In this document: in pieces, positions 26,267-35,070 of the stretch
Numbering within the stretch: position 1 is the stretch's first letter
How the letters are laid out: every line of letters begins with the position of its first letter
Assembly (NCBI GenBank): GCA_016712265.1
Contig: JADJRJ010000028.1
Coordinates: forward strand, 1,302,001 to 1,366,000
Source: Gemmatimonadota bacterium
GTDB taxonomy: Bacteria; Gemmatimonadota; Gemmatimonadetes; Gemmatimonadales; Gemmatimonadaceae
Direction: 5' to 3'
Length of the DNA: 64,000 nucleotides
Notes under the pieces: generated by a model
What the model was told of the DNA's origin: nothing
Seen by the model: the letters and a program-made list of their open reading frames with translations, nothing else
The model's database searches: none
Program-made: the position numbers and the translations under genes

Positions 26267-26944
26267 CTACGAACCGTTGCGCCGCACCCGAAACACGGCG
26301 CTCCTTGCTTCAATCACCCGCCGCTCGCCGCCCAGGAGCCGCGACAGGAGCGTACGTGCCCCGCGGCCGAGGGCGGTCCCCGGATTGCGCCGACCACGGA
26401 CGGCCGGGTTCAGGTCGCCGCGCACCCAGCGTTCGAGCTCGGCGAGGTCCGAGACGGAGAGCATCTCCAGGGTCAGGGTCGCGGTGTAGTAGAGCGGGGC
26501 GGTGTCGTCCGAGGCTCCGCGGAGCGTGGCGCGCTCTGGCTGTTCGATGGCGAGCACGGCATCGGCAAGCCGCTCGAACGTGCCAATCGAGGTGACGTCG
26601 TCGTTCACGACCCGCACGCCTTCGTACAGCCGGCGCACCGGGTCGAAACGGAGGACCACGGCCCACGTCGTCGTCTGCAGGCGCCGGTCGAATACACCCG
26701 CGGTACTCCACAGCTCAACCTGGTAGGTGAGTCGGGCAGGGAAGCCATGATCGAGGAGCTCGCGAATCGCGTTGGCGCCGAGTACCCCCGTGGCGCGGAC
26801 GCGTGGTCCAACGATCGCCAGCGAGTCACTGGGCGGAAGGAGGAGCTGGAGGAGTGGGCGCCCCTGGGCGAGCGCGGCAGGCGCAGTCAGCAGCCCCGCC
26901 AGGGCCGCACCCACGCTCACCGCACGACGCGCCCACCCGACCAC
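26267..26944 (-). CDS. DUF4390-type secreted/membrane protein
   Basis: A 225-residue protein with a signal peptide ending LTAPAALAQG (cleavage about residue 26) and a mostly beta-rich body: ARLTYQVELWSTAGVFDRRL, TWAVVLRFDPV, LYYTATLTLEMLSVSDLAELERW. This layout matches DUF4390, a family often encoded next to NtrY-like kinases in proteobacteria (family knowledge from memory). The same neighbourhood exists here, with the NtrY/NtrX-like pair upstream in the same direction. GTG at 26944 directly abuts the stop of the upstream outer-membrane gene, so the two are coupled. Function unknown. Confidence 0.6.
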   Translation of the reverse strand: MVGWARRAVSVGAALAGLLTAPAALAQGRPLLQLLLPPSDSLAIVGPRVRATGVLGANAIRELLDHGFPARLTYQVELWSTAGVFDRRLQTTTWAVVLRFDPVRRLYEGVRVVNDDVTSIGTFERLADAVLAIEQPERATLRGASDDTAPLYYTATLTLEMLSVSDLAELERWVRGDLNPAVRGRRNPGTALGRGARTLLSRLLGGERRVIEARSAVFRVRRNGS

Positions 26945-28666
26945 TCAGAACCTCGGACGCAAGCGAATGAAGAAGTTGGCGGGCGCGTCCGGTTGGTGGA
27001 GGGGCTTCGCCAGGTACAATCCAAGGTCGTCGAGCACGAGACCGAGCCCGACGTTCGTATGGAATGTGGAGAGCCTCGGGATCGTGTGCCGGGGGTACGA
27101 GCGGCCGCCGTCCTCGGGGCCGACGAGCCACCCGCGGCCCGCGTCCGCAAAGACGACCCATTGCGCCCCACGTCCCCACCCGCGGCGGCGCCACTCACGA
27201 TCGCCATCGAGGATCCCGAATGGATCAAAACCGAGGTCGCCGCGGAACTCCACCTGGGCCATCGCCATCCGTTCGCATTCGCCCGGGGACCCCACAGGGA
27301 TCGTGCCTGCGGTGCCTTGCAGGTTCGAGCACAGGAGCCGGTCCACCCCGTTCGTCACGGTCGGGAGGCGGAAGTTGTATCCGGGGAGCGCTCCGGGGCC
27401 TCCCAGGGAGAACCGTCGCTGCATGGGCAGCTCATCACCGCTCAGCCATCCGCCGGCGACGAGCCGAAAGTTGAGCTGTGCGCCCGGGGCGACGCGGTTG
27501 TAGCGCCGCAGGTCGACGAACAGCCGATCGTAGGTCGTCGCCCCGTCGGTGGTCGGGAGGCGCACGCCCGCCGTGGTGGGTGCATAACGAGTGGTCGTGC
27601 CGTCCCCGTACTCGTATTCGCCCGACAGGTACCAGCCGGTGGTGGGCTGGCGTTCGTCACTGCGCGTATCGAGCCGGACAAAGCCCTGCCAGAGGTGCAT
27701 CTGTGCCTCGTCCATCTGCGGGTTCGCCCGCCAGCGATCGGTGTCACGGAACGGCGTCCAGGGATCGTTCGCCGTCCGCGAACCCCACCGGACGTCGGAC
27801 CAGGTGGCGCCAAGCTCCAGCTGACGCCCCTGGTACACCGAGGCGGTGAGCGATCCGCCGTGTCGGGAGTAGTAGTCGCGGAAATCCCGATGCAGGAAGA
27901 ACGCTGCGAGGCCGGATTCGGCGTCGCTCAGTTGCCAGCGCTCGACCGATTCCACGACGTCGAAGTGCCGCGCCCCGAAGCGCAGCCCCTGGGACTGTCC
28001 CAGCCTCAACTCGGCCTTTGCGGTGTGACCGACATTGTCGGGAGTCCACGCAAACGAGTTCGCGGACCTGATGATCCCGAGCGCATCAACGGAGAGTCGC
28101 CCCCAGTCAAATTCGCGGCCGAAGACCGGACCGAACTGGATGGGCAGCCCCTCCACCCGGTTGTAGGTCCTGGCGGACACCAAGCGCAGGTCGCCCCACC
28201 CGCGATCGCGCCAACGATCCCGACGGCGCCACCAGGGATCTTCGGCACGTTCCGACCACACCATGCGTTCGCCACGCTGCTCGTACGCGAGGCGGGCACT
28301 GTAGGTTCGAATGCTCCCTCGGACCTGCCCTGCTTGCGCGCCGACGACTCGACCACCGATGACGAGCAGGTCGCCTTCGACGATGCCGCCGGGCCGAAAC
28401 TCCGCGTCCCCGTTGATCACGATGACCTTGCCCGTCGCACGGCCTTCAATCACGAGCGGTCCGCTCAGCACCACCAGGTCAGCCAGGGTCACCCCTTCGC
28501 GCAGGGTATACGCGCCTTCGGCGCGTGTTGTCCCCTGCGCGTCGTGCAGCGCCATGACCTCATCGACCACCTCGCGAGGAATCGCGGCCGCATCGAGCCG
28601 TTGCGCACGAAGCGTGGGCGCGGACGACAGTGTGGCGAGAGCCAGGCAGAGAAGAGAGCGCGTCAT
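26945..28666 (-). CDS. Outer membrane beta-barrel protein with N-terminal bactofilin-like domain
   Basis: A 573-residue exported protein. A signal peptide (MTRSLLCLALATLSSAPTLR, cleaved near AQR) is followed by a short polymer-forming/bactofilin-like repeat region (GRATGKVIVINGDAEFRPGG, VEGDLLVIGGRVVG). A large beta-barrel follows, with alternating aromatic strands, a BamA/Omp85-like FSLGGPGALPGY loop near residue 435 and a terminal Phe (RLRPRF) as the outer-membrane sorting signal. It may be a surface lectin- or lipoprotein-handling barrel; no substrate is evident. ATG 28666 is chosen because it gives a clean signal peptide. It lies in the kinase/regulator cluster. Confidence 0.75.
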   Translation of the reverse strand: MTRSLLCLALATLSSAPTLRAQRLDAAAIPREVVDEVMALHDAQGTTRAEGAYTLREGVTLADLVVLSGPLVIEGRATGKVIVINGDAEFRPGGIVEGDLLVIGGRVVGAQAGQVRGSIRTYSARLAYEQRGERMVWSERAEDPWWRRRDRWRDRGWGDLRLVSARTYNRVEGLPIQFGPVFGREFDWGRLSVDALGIIRSANSFAWTPDNVGHTAKAELRLGQSQGLRFGARHFDVVESVERWQLSDAESGLAAFFLHRDFRDYYSRHGGSLTASVYQGRQLELGATWSDVRWGSRTANDPWTPFRDTDRWRANPQMDEAQMHLWQGFVRLDTRSDERQPTTGWYLSGEYEYGDGTTTRYAPTTAGVRLPTTDGATTYDRLFVDLRRYNRVAPGAQLNFRLVAGGWLSGDELPMQRRFSLGGPGALPGYNFRLPTVTNGVDRLLCSNLQGTAGTIPVGSPGECERMAMAQVEFRGDLGFDPFGILDGDREWRRRGWGRGAQWVVFADAGRGWLVGPEDGGRSYPRHTIPRLSTFHTNVGLGLVLDDLGLYLAKPLHQPDAPANFFIRLRPRF

Positions 28667-28794
28667 CGGGAAACCGAACGGAAGGGGGACACGGCTCCCA
28701 TGGCACGAGCCGTACCACACACAAGGTTGCCTCATGACCTTGTCGGCACAACAACTTCCACGACTGTCACTGGTCGAGCCGTCCCCACGGGAGG

Positions 28795-30186
28795 TCAGCT
28801 TCCCTGTGTCGCAATGACATCGGGTGCGATGTCGAGCCGACGCATTCGGCGGTACAGGTTGGGTCGATCGGTCTGGAGGCGTCGCGCGGCCTCGGCCACG
28901 TTGCCCCCACTCGCCGCGAGGGCGCGGGTGATGAGGACTCGCTCGTAATCGTCGAGCATTTCGGCGAGCGGGCCGGCAGATTCGGCTCCCAGGGCCACGG
29001 CACGAACGGATTCCGGCGTTTCGGGGACCGCGATGACGCGTCGGACGTCGCCGGTCGCGATTTGCTGGCCCGGGTGCAGGATCACGAGCCGCTCCACGAT
29101 GTTCGCCAGCTCACGCACATTCCCGGGCCATCGGTACGCACTCAGGAGGGCGAGCGCGCCGTCGGTCCATGCCGGGAGGACACGGCCGGTGCGTACGCGC
29201 GTCCGCACGGAGAAGTGCCTGACGAGCAGTGGGATGTCGCCGGCACGGTCGCGCAGCGGCGGGAGCGCGATGGGGATGACGTTGAGCCGGAAGTAGAGGT
29301 CGTCGCGAAAGGCGCCGTCCCGCGCGGCACGCGGCAGGTCCTTGTTGGTCGCGGCGATCAGGCGGGCGTCCACGGGGATGGCTTTTCCGCCCCCGACGCG
29401 CTCGATCTCGCGCGCCTCAATGGCCCGCAGCAGCTTGGCCTGCGCATCGAGCCCGAGGTCACCAACCTCATCGAGGAAGAGGGTGCCCTTGTGCGCAAGC
29501 TCAAAACGCCCGATGCGCCGCTCGGTTGCACCGGTGAATGCCCCGCGTTCGTGTCCGAACATCTCACTTTCGACGAGGTCGCGGGGGATGGCGGCACAGT
29601 TCACGCGGATGAACGCGCGGTCGCGCCGGCCACTTCCGGCGTGGATCGCGGCGGCGACCAACTCCTTGCCGGTCCCCGACTCTCCGGTGATCAGCACGCG
29701 CGAGTCGGTCGGAGCGACGCGGGCGATGAGGTCGCGCAGGGTGCGCATGGCCTCGCTTTCGCCGACCATCTCGTCGGAGATCCCAAGCTCCTGACGGAGG
29801 GCCGCGGCCTCGCGCCGCGCGGACCGGAGGTCGAGGGCACCGCCCAGCGCGAGGATCACCCCATCCGGCGTGAGCGGTTTCTCCAGGAATGTGAAGGCCC
29901 CAAGCTTTGTCGCACGGACGGCGTCGCTGAGCGCCGCCTTGCCGCTCATCATCACGACCGGAAGGTCCGGGAAACGCTCCCGGAGGATCGTCATCGTGGC
30001 GATCCCGTCGAGGTCGCCGGGCATCATCAGGTCGACCAGTGCGACGTCCGGTTCGCTTTCCACTGCGGCGGCAATCCCACTGCGACCGTCGACGGCCTCG
30101 CGGACCTCGTATCCCTCCGCGCCGAGCAGCGCGGACACCATGCGGCGAAGGTTGGCTTCGTCGTCGACGATGAGGACGGACGGCAT
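28795..30186 (-). CDS. Sigma-54-dependent response regulator, NtrX/NtrC type
   Basis: A 463-residue three-domain activator. The receiver has phospho-acceptor Asp52 in VDLMMPG and Lys in FLEKPL. The AAA+ domain has Walker A GESGTGKE, the sigma-54 contact loop GAFTGA intact and Walker B LFLDEVGDL. A Fis-type helix-turn-helix sits at the C-terminus (NVAEAARRLQTDRPNLYRRM). It should activate sigma-54 promoters when phosphorylated, probably by the kinase at 31857-33059, which is encoded upstream in the same direction with three small membrane-protein genes in between. Confidence 0.93.
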   Translation of the reverse strand: MPSVLIVDDEANLRRMVSALLGAEGYEVREAVDGRSGIAAAVESEPDVALVDLMMPGDLDGIATMTILRERFPDLPVVMMSGKAALSDAVRATKLGAFTFLEKPLTPDGVILALGGALDLRSARREAAALRQELGISDEMVGESEAMRTLRDLIARVAPTDSRVLITGESGTGKELVAAAIHAGSGRRDRAFIRVNCAAIPRDLVESEMFGHERGAFTGATERRIGRFELAHKGTLFLDEVGDLGLDAQAKLLRAIEAREIERVGGGKAIPVDARLIAATNKDLPRAARDGAFRDDLYFRLNVIPIALPPLRDRAGDIPLLVRHFSVRTRVRTGRVLPAWTDGALALLSAYRWPGNVRELANIVERLVILHPGQQIATGDVRRVIAVPETPESVRAVALGAESAGPLAEMLDDYERVLITRALAASGGNVAEAARRLQTDRPNLYRRMRRLDIAPDVIATQGS

Positions 30187-30195
30187 GGGCGAGGC

Positions 30196-30810
30196 TCAGC
30201 CCTTGTGTTCGTGCTGGCGGATGGGTTCGGGAACCCGGGCGCCCTGGGGCCACTGCTCGAGCGGGTTAGGGGCGGGAAGTGCCTTCATCTCCCCGAGCAG
30301 CTTGTTGGTGAATCGTTGGCCCTCCGACATCCGCTCGACCTCGATGGCGACGGCGTCGATGGCCTGTTCGAGGCGATCCAGGCGGGGGTTGGGATCGGCG
30401 CCGGCGGGAGCGACCGGTCGCGGCTCGAACCGTCGGGCGATCATCCGGATGATGGGCGTCCCGAGAAAAATCATCACGAGCCCCACCATGCCCATCTCGA
30501 TGACGTTCTGAACGCCGCGCGGAATGTCGTTGGAGTCTTGTCCCCCAGAGGCGCCGGGCCGCGTGCTGCCGGTGATCGCCTGGTCCAGTTGCTCTCGGAG
30601 GGACTCCAGCCGGTCCTGCGCACTTGAGAGTTGGTCTTCAATGGCACCCTCCCGCGCTTCGGTGGTGCCAGGTGTCAGCTGACCGGTTAGCGCCTTGATC
30701 TCCGCCTGGACGGCGTTGATCTGTCCCTGGATCAACTCGATCGCCCGTTCCTGGTTGGTTTGTGCGAGCGGCTGCACGGCGGGTGGCGGGGGAGGGGTTG
30801 GCTGCGGCAT
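30196..30810 (-). CDS. Small membrane coiled-coil protein, paralogue 3 of 3
   Basis: A 204-residue protein of unknown family. It has a Pro-rich start (MPQPTPPPPP), a coiled coil at about residues 20-80, one membrane helix (about 105-125, MGMVGLVMIFLGTPIIRMI), and a C-terminal motif RLDRLEQAIDAVAIEVER followed by SEGQRFTNKLL. The same motif occurs in the two genes upstream. It ends 9 bp before the ntrX-like start. Because the trio lies between a sensor kinase and its likely regulator, these proteins may modulate signalling, but that is inference. Confidence 0.7.
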   Translation of the reverse strand: MPQPTPPPPPAVQPLAQTNQERAIELIQGQINAVQAEIKALTGQLTPGTTEAREGAIEDQLSSAQDRLESLREQLDQAITGSTRPGASGGQDSNDIPRGVQNVIEMGMVGLVMIFLGTPIIRMIARRFEPRPVAPAGADPNPRLDRLEQAIDAVAIEVERMSEGQRFTNKLLGEMKALPAPNPLEQWPQGARVPEPIRQHEHKG

Positions 30811-30813
30811 GGC

Positions 30814-31563
30814 TCAGACCGGGGTGGTGTGACGAACGCGCTCGGTGTCGCGCGGGCGCGCCGTCCATGGAGGCAGGGGATCGGCGGCGGGGAGCGCTCG
30901 CAGTTCGCCGAGCATCTTGCTGGTGTATCGCTGTCCCTCGGCGATGCGCTCCACCTCGACGGCGACAGAGTCCAGCGCCTGCTCAATACGGTCGAGGCGC
31001 CCGGTGTTCTCGGGGGCGGCCGCCGGTGCTCCACGTCGGTCCAACCAGCGGGCAAAGGCCCGCACGAGAGGAATCCCGATCGCCAGGGCCACGACGGTGA
31101 AGAAGAATCCCTCAGTTGCATTCCGTGCCATGCGTTCGATGCGTTCGCCGTCCAGTCCGGGCGGAAAGGGGTCGCCTTGCTCGGTGAATGTGATCGCCGG
31201 CTGGCCACTGAGCAGCTCATCGAGGCGGGCCTGGAGTTGGTTGAGCCGTGTGCTTGCCTGGTTCAGTTGCGCCTCGATCGCTTCCTGCTGCCGTGGCGCG
31301 CCGGACCCCAGGCGCGCGGTGAGATTAGCGACGTCCTCGCGCGCGACGCTGATCTCACCGCGCAGCACGTCCAGCAGGAAGTTGCCGTCAATCGGGGTGG
31401 TCGGCGCTGGGAAGTCCGGTCCGCCCTGCAGCCCACCCGTCGCCCCGCCCATTGCTCCGCCCGTCGCCTCGGCCGCGGCCTCACGCGCGGCATCGCGCGC
31501 ATCGCGGACCACCTGACGAATTTGGTCCTGCACCTGTGTACGGATCTCGTCGCGGGTCTGCAT
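30814..31563 (-). CDS. Small membrane coiled-coil protein, paralogue 2 of 3
   Basis: A 249-residue relative of its two neighbours. The N-terminal helix is charged, followed by a Gly/Ala stretch (EATGGAMGGATGGLQGG). A coiled coil covers about residues 75-120, and a membrane helix about 155-175 (GFFFTVVALAIGIPLVRAF). The shared RLDRIEQALDSVAVEVER and AEGQRYTSKML motif comes near the C-terminus. Only 3 bp separate it from the next gene. Function unknown. Confidence 0.7.
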   Translation of the reverse strand: MQTRDEIRTQVQDQIRQVVRDARDAAREAAAEATGGAMGGATGGLQGGPDFPAPTTPIDGNFLLDVLRGEISVAREDVANLTARLGSGAPRQQEAIEAQLNQASTRLNQLQARLDELLSGQPAITFTEQGDPFPPGLDGERIERMARNATEGFFFTVVALAIGIPLVRAFARWLDRRGAPAAAPENTGRLDRIEQALDSVAVEVERIAEGQRYTSKMLGELRALPAADPLPPWTARPRDTERVRHTTPV

Positions 31564-31569
31564 AACGCC

Positions 31570-31860
31570 TCAGGAAGGAAAGCGCCGCGCCGTTGGCGGC
31601 AGGTTGGCCGGCTCCGCTACGCCACGCTCACTGAGCAACTTCGTCGTGAACCGCTGGGCTTCGGCGACGCGCTCGATCTCCACCGCCATGGCGTCGATCG
31701 CCTGCTCCATGCGCTCGAGTCGGACATTGCCCTCAGGACCGAGACCGGCCCCGCGTCCCTCGAGTTCCATGCGACGTTCCTTGTGCTGCAGCACCATCCG
31801 AATCACGCTGCCCACCGTGATGAAGAAGGCGATCGGGATCAGGAATTCCGGTCCGTTCAT
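31570..31860 (-). CDS. Small membrane protein, paralogue 1 of 3
   Basis: A 96-residue protein lacking the N-terminal coiled coil of its two relatives. It starts with a membrane helix (EFLIPIAFFITVGSVIRMVL) and ends with the shared motif RLERMEQAIDAMAVEIER plus AEAQRFTTKLL. ATG 31860-31858 overlaps the kinase stop (ATGA), which argues for translational coupling to the sensor. It may represent the minimal form of the family. Confidence 0.7.
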   Translation of the reverse strand: MNGPEFLIPIAFFITVGSVIRMVLQHKERRMELEGRGAGLGPEGNVRLERMEQAIDAMAVEIERVAEAQRFTTKLLSERGVAEPANLPPTARRFPS

Positions 31861-33059
31861 GTACGCACCTCGACGGGGTGGACGGGCAGGTGAAAACGAA
31901 TGGTGGTCCCGCCACCTGGGGGTGACAGGGCGACAATGGTGCCGCCGTGAGATTGCACTACCTGCTGCGCGATCGCCAACCCCAGCCCGGTGCCCCCCGG
32001 CTTTCGGGTGACATACGGCTGGAAGATCTGGGGGAGCAGGGCAGGGTCGATTCCAGGGCCCGAGTCCACAACCTCCGTGAGCACGCCGGCGCCCTCCCGC
32101 TGCGAACGGACGGTGATCGTGCCCGCGTTTCCACACGCGTCCACCGCGTTCAGGATGATGTTCATCACGGCACGCTGCAGCGCATCGTGCTGGGCGAGGA
32201 GCGGCGGCAGGTCGGCTGCGAGCTCCAGGCGAAGCGCGATGTGTGATGGCACGCACGCGGTGGCGGTGGCGCGGAGCAGCTCCGCCATGTCTACCGCCGC
32301 CGGTGGCCCGCTGGGCAGCGTACCAAACTGAGAAAAGCTCGTCGCCATGCGCTGCAGCCGGCCCGTCTCCTCCTCGAGGACGCGCAGGCTCTCGGCCCCT
32401 TCGGGCGACGTGACGCGGCGCAGGTTGGCCAACGCGAACTGCATGGGGGTCAGGGGATTCTTGAGCTCGTGCGCCACGCGACGGGCGGTCTCCCGGAAGG
32501 CCACCAACCGCTCGGCCTCCACCGCGCGCTGGCGCCCCAGCTCGAGTTCGGCGGCCATCTCGCGCATCCCCGTTCGCAGGACCTCGAACTCCGGGGCCCC
32601 GCGGGCCCCGGCCTGGGCGGGGAGCGGGGTTCCGGAGCGAATCGTCCGGGTCCAGCCGACCAGCTCGTGGACCGGGCGGCTGAGCTGTCGGCTCAGGTGC
32701 CCGGCGACGCGCGAAGCCGCCAGTCCGACGAGGAGAAGCACGGCGGCTGCGGCCAGGGCAACGACCGGTGAAAACCGCTCGATGATGAACTCCAGGCGGC
32801 GTGCCTGAGTGGCGGCGTCCTCGAGTTCGCGGGCGTGAGCCAACAAGGCAGCTCGGGCGTCGGTGCTCAGGGAGTCCCTTCCGGTGGCTTCCAGGGCGCT
32901 ATTTCCACTCTCCACCACCCGCTCCCAGGCCGCGCCCGCCGTGACGAGGGGCAAGGCGCGCCAGGTGACGACGGCCCAAGCCACGGTCACCACGGCGGCC
33001 GGGATGATCGAGAACAGGGACAGGGCGAGCAGGAGTCGCTTCCGGAAGTCGAGCGTCAC
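31857..33059 (-). CDS. NtrY-like membrane sensor histidine kinase
   Basis: A 400-residue kinase. Two membrane helices (about residues 9-35 and 105-130) flank a short periplasmic loop, followed by a HAMP-like linker (SRQLSRPVHELVGWTRTI), a dimerisation/phospho-acceptor helix with His in RVAHELKNPLTPMQ, and an ATP-binding domain (N box NIILNAVDAC, G1 DSGPGID, G2 GGTGLGLAI). GTG 33059 is chosen because it begins 7 residues before the first hydrophobic helix. The partner is most likely the sigma-54 regulator at 28795-30186. A TGTATCTT extended -10-like box lies about 40 nt upstream. Confidence 0.88.
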   Translation of the reverse strand: MTLDFRKRLLLALSLFSIIPAAVVTVAWAVVTWRALPLVTAGAAWERVVESGNSALEATGRDSLSTDARAALLAHARELEDAATQARRLEFIIERFSPVVALAAAAVLLLVGLAASRVAGHLSRQLSRPVHELVGWTRTIRSGTPLPAQAGARGAPEFEVLRTGMREMAAELELGRQRAVEAERLVAFRETARRVAHELKNPLTPMQFALANLRRVTSPEGAESLRVLEEETGRLQRMATSFSQFGTLPSGPPAAVDMAELLRATATACVPSHIALRLELAADLPPLLAQHDALQRAVMNIILNAVDACGNAGTITVRSQREGAGVLTEVVDSGPGIDPALLPQIFQPYVTRKPGGTGLGLAIAQQVVQSHGGTIVALSPPGGGTTIRFHLPVHPVEVRT

Positions 33060-33402
33060 GAGGGGCCTACGCGGTCGCGGGCGTGTGGTTTCGACACGGA
33101 AGATACAGGGAGAGGTGATCCCTTTCCCCGCGCAAGTGGTTAGATTGCTTGCCGTTGCCCTTCGCGCCCGCAGGTTGGGGCGCCAGTTCCTGGTGCGACA
33201 CCGGTGTCTCCGCGCCCACGCGGGGAGCCGGTGAGCGCGCCGCGGCTGAGGGCAGCAGAGGCGGGCTGGTCTCCCGAAGTGGGGGCGCAAGCCGCGTGGC
33301 CTCGCCCGCGTTGGGTGGCTCTTCCGTGTGCCGCCGCCGAACGCGACTGGAATTCGATCTCCGGCGTCCGCGTGCGGAGAGGGCACACCAACAATTCACG
33401 AT
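33060..33402. other. Divergent intergenic region between the NtrY-like kinase and the NYN/LOTUS gene
   Basis: 343 bp without a convincing gene. On the minus strand TATCTT (33105-33100, preceded by TG) could serve the kinase. On the plus strand TAGATT at 33141-33146 resembles the window's -10 boxes but lies about 250 nt before the NYN start, so it would imply a long leader. No strong hairpin or riboswitch was recognised. Confidence 0.4.
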
Positions 33403-35070
33403 ATGCAATTGCGTTCGAACCGCCCGGCGGCAACACGCGCCGCAGTGGCCCCCCTCCATCGGGGCCCGCAGGCGCTGCCCCAGCACGCGTATGGTGCGCC
33501 GGCCGTGCAGCACGCACCCAACGCCGCCCTCCTCATCGACTTCGACAACGTCACGATGGGGATCCGCTCCGACCTCGCCGGCGAGCTCCGGAACCTGCTT
33601 GGGTCCGACATCATCAAGGGCAAGGTCGCCGTCCAGCGCGCCTACGCCGACTGGCGCCGCTACCCGCAGTACATCGTGCCGCTGGCGGAGTCGTCGATCG
33701 ACATGATCATGGCGCCCGCGTACGGTTCTTCCAAGAAGAACGCGACCGACATCCGCCTCTCGGTGGATGCTATGGAGCTCGTCTTCACGCGCCCCGAGAT
33801 CGGGACCTATATCCTGCTCTCCGGCGATAGTGACTTTGCCTCCCTCGTCACGAAGCTCAAGGAATACGGCAAGTACGTCATCGGGGTCGGCATCCGGGAG
33901 TCGTCGAGCGACCTCCTCGTGATGAACTGCGACGAATACTACAGCTACAACGCATTGGCAGGGCTGGTCAAGTCCGGCGACGAAGAAGTCCGACGCTGGG
34001 ATCCATGGGAGCTGGTGACGGAAGCCATCACGCGCATGCAGAAGAACGGCGACGTGATGCGGTCTGATCGCCTCAAACAGGTGATGCAGGACCTGGACGC
34101 CACGTTTGACGAGAAGAGTGTCGGGTCCGGGTACTCGAAGTTCAGTCGTTTCGTGTCGGATGCTGCGGACAAGGGGTTAGTCAAGATCACCAAGCTGGAG
34201 AACGGGCAGCTTGAGGTTTCGCCGCCCGACGGTGCTCCGGTCGTCGTGGCGTCGACCGACGCGGCGCGGCCAGCGAGCGCGCCGGAGGCCGCACGCGAAG
34301 ATCGCGGAGGACGTCGTCGGCGTGGTCGCGGGCGCGACCGTGATCGCGAGCGGGCACCGGCTGCGGCGGCGAGCGCTCCTGCCTCTGCTCCGAGTGCCGC
34401 TCCTGCTGCTTCCGCATCCCCGGCACCGGCACGCGCGTCAGCGCCGGCGGCGCCCGTGGATCCCATGGGGAGTGAGGGTGAGCGGCTCACCCGCGCCGAA
34501 GCGTTTGATCTCGCGCGCAATGCCACGGCGGCGGTGGTGAGCGGTGAGGACGCCGCGCTGTCCAGCGTGGTGCGTCGCAAGGCCTTCGAATTGCTCGGCC
34601 GGAACTCCGAGTCGCTCTCCGAACGCAATTTCCATCGCATCCTCCGGGACGCCCATGACGCCGAGGTGATTGACCTGCGTCGTCGCGGCGACGACTACGA
34701 AGTCTCGCTGCCCGCGAAGGCGGCCAGCGTGGCAGATCAGGTCAAGGCGGCCGAAGCAGCTGCGACCCCGCGGCCGGCTCCCGCATCGGCGCCAACCCCG
34801 CGTGGGATGGGTCCTCGCGGCTTGCCGCCGCGCGGTCGCGCCGGCGCCGCTCCGCCGCCGGAACTGCTCCTGGTCGGCGTCGTTGAAGCCAAACCGTCCA
34901 CAGCCAGTACGGCGCCCGCGCCGGCTGCTGCACCGGCTCCTGCCGCAAAGGAGAAGAAGCCCGCGGCAAAGAAGGGCAAGGCAGACAAGAAGCCCAAGCA
35001 AGAGGCGCCAGCGGAGCCCGCCGCCCGCCCGCGAAAGCCCAAGGCCAAGGCCGCCAAGAAGGCGGGGTGA
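33403..35070 (+). CDS. NYN-domain ribonuclease-like protein with two LOTUS/OST-HTH-like domains
   Basis: A 555-residue protein. Residues about 45-205 are a NYN (PIN-like) domain of the LabA/DUF88 kind with acidic residues in LIDFDNVTMG and LLSGDSDFASLV. Residues about 225-300 (WELVTEAITRMQKNGDVMRS to FVSDAADKGLVKI) and about 385-460 (TRAEAFDLARNATAAVVSG to ILRDAHDAEVIDL) look like LOTUS RNA-binding winged helices. They are separated and followed by Ala/Pro/Arg/Lys-rich linkers, including an RGG-like patch. It is likely an RNA-processing or RNA-binding factor. The start is the ATG before the conserved region, and the stop overlaps mpg (GTGA). Confidence 0.82.
   Translation: MQLRSNRPAATRAAVAPLHRGPQALPQHAYGAPAVQHAPNAALLIDFDNVTMGIRSDLAGELRNLLGSDIIKGKVAVQRAYADWRRYPQYIVPLAESSIDMIMAPAYGSSKKNATDIRLSVDAMELVFTRPEIGTYILLSGDSDFASLVTKLKEYGKYVIGVGIRESSSDLLVMNCDEYYSYNALAGLVKSGDEEVRRWDPWELVTEAITRMQKNGDVMRSDRLKQVMQDLDATFDEKSVGSGYSKFSRFVSDAADKGLVKITKLENGQLEVSPPDGAPVVVASTDAARPASAPEAAREDRGGRRRRGRGRDRDRERAPAAAASAPASAPSAAPAASASPAPARASAPAAPVDPMGSEGERLTRAEAFDLARNATAAVVSGEDAALSSVVRRKAFELLGRNSESLSERNFHRILRDAHDAEVIDLRRRGDDYEVSLPAKAASVADQVKAAEAAATPRPAPASAPTPRGMGPRGLPPRGRAGAAPPPELLLVGVVEAKPSTASTAPAPAAAPAPAAKEKKPAAKKGKADKKPKQEAPAEPAARPRKPKAKAAKKAG

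Noticed and set aside
26261..28948. An 895-codon open frame on the plus strand across the DUF4390 and beta-barrel genes
   Set aside because: It is antisense to genes with clear signal peptides and barrel features. The translation is low-complexity and lacks any motif.
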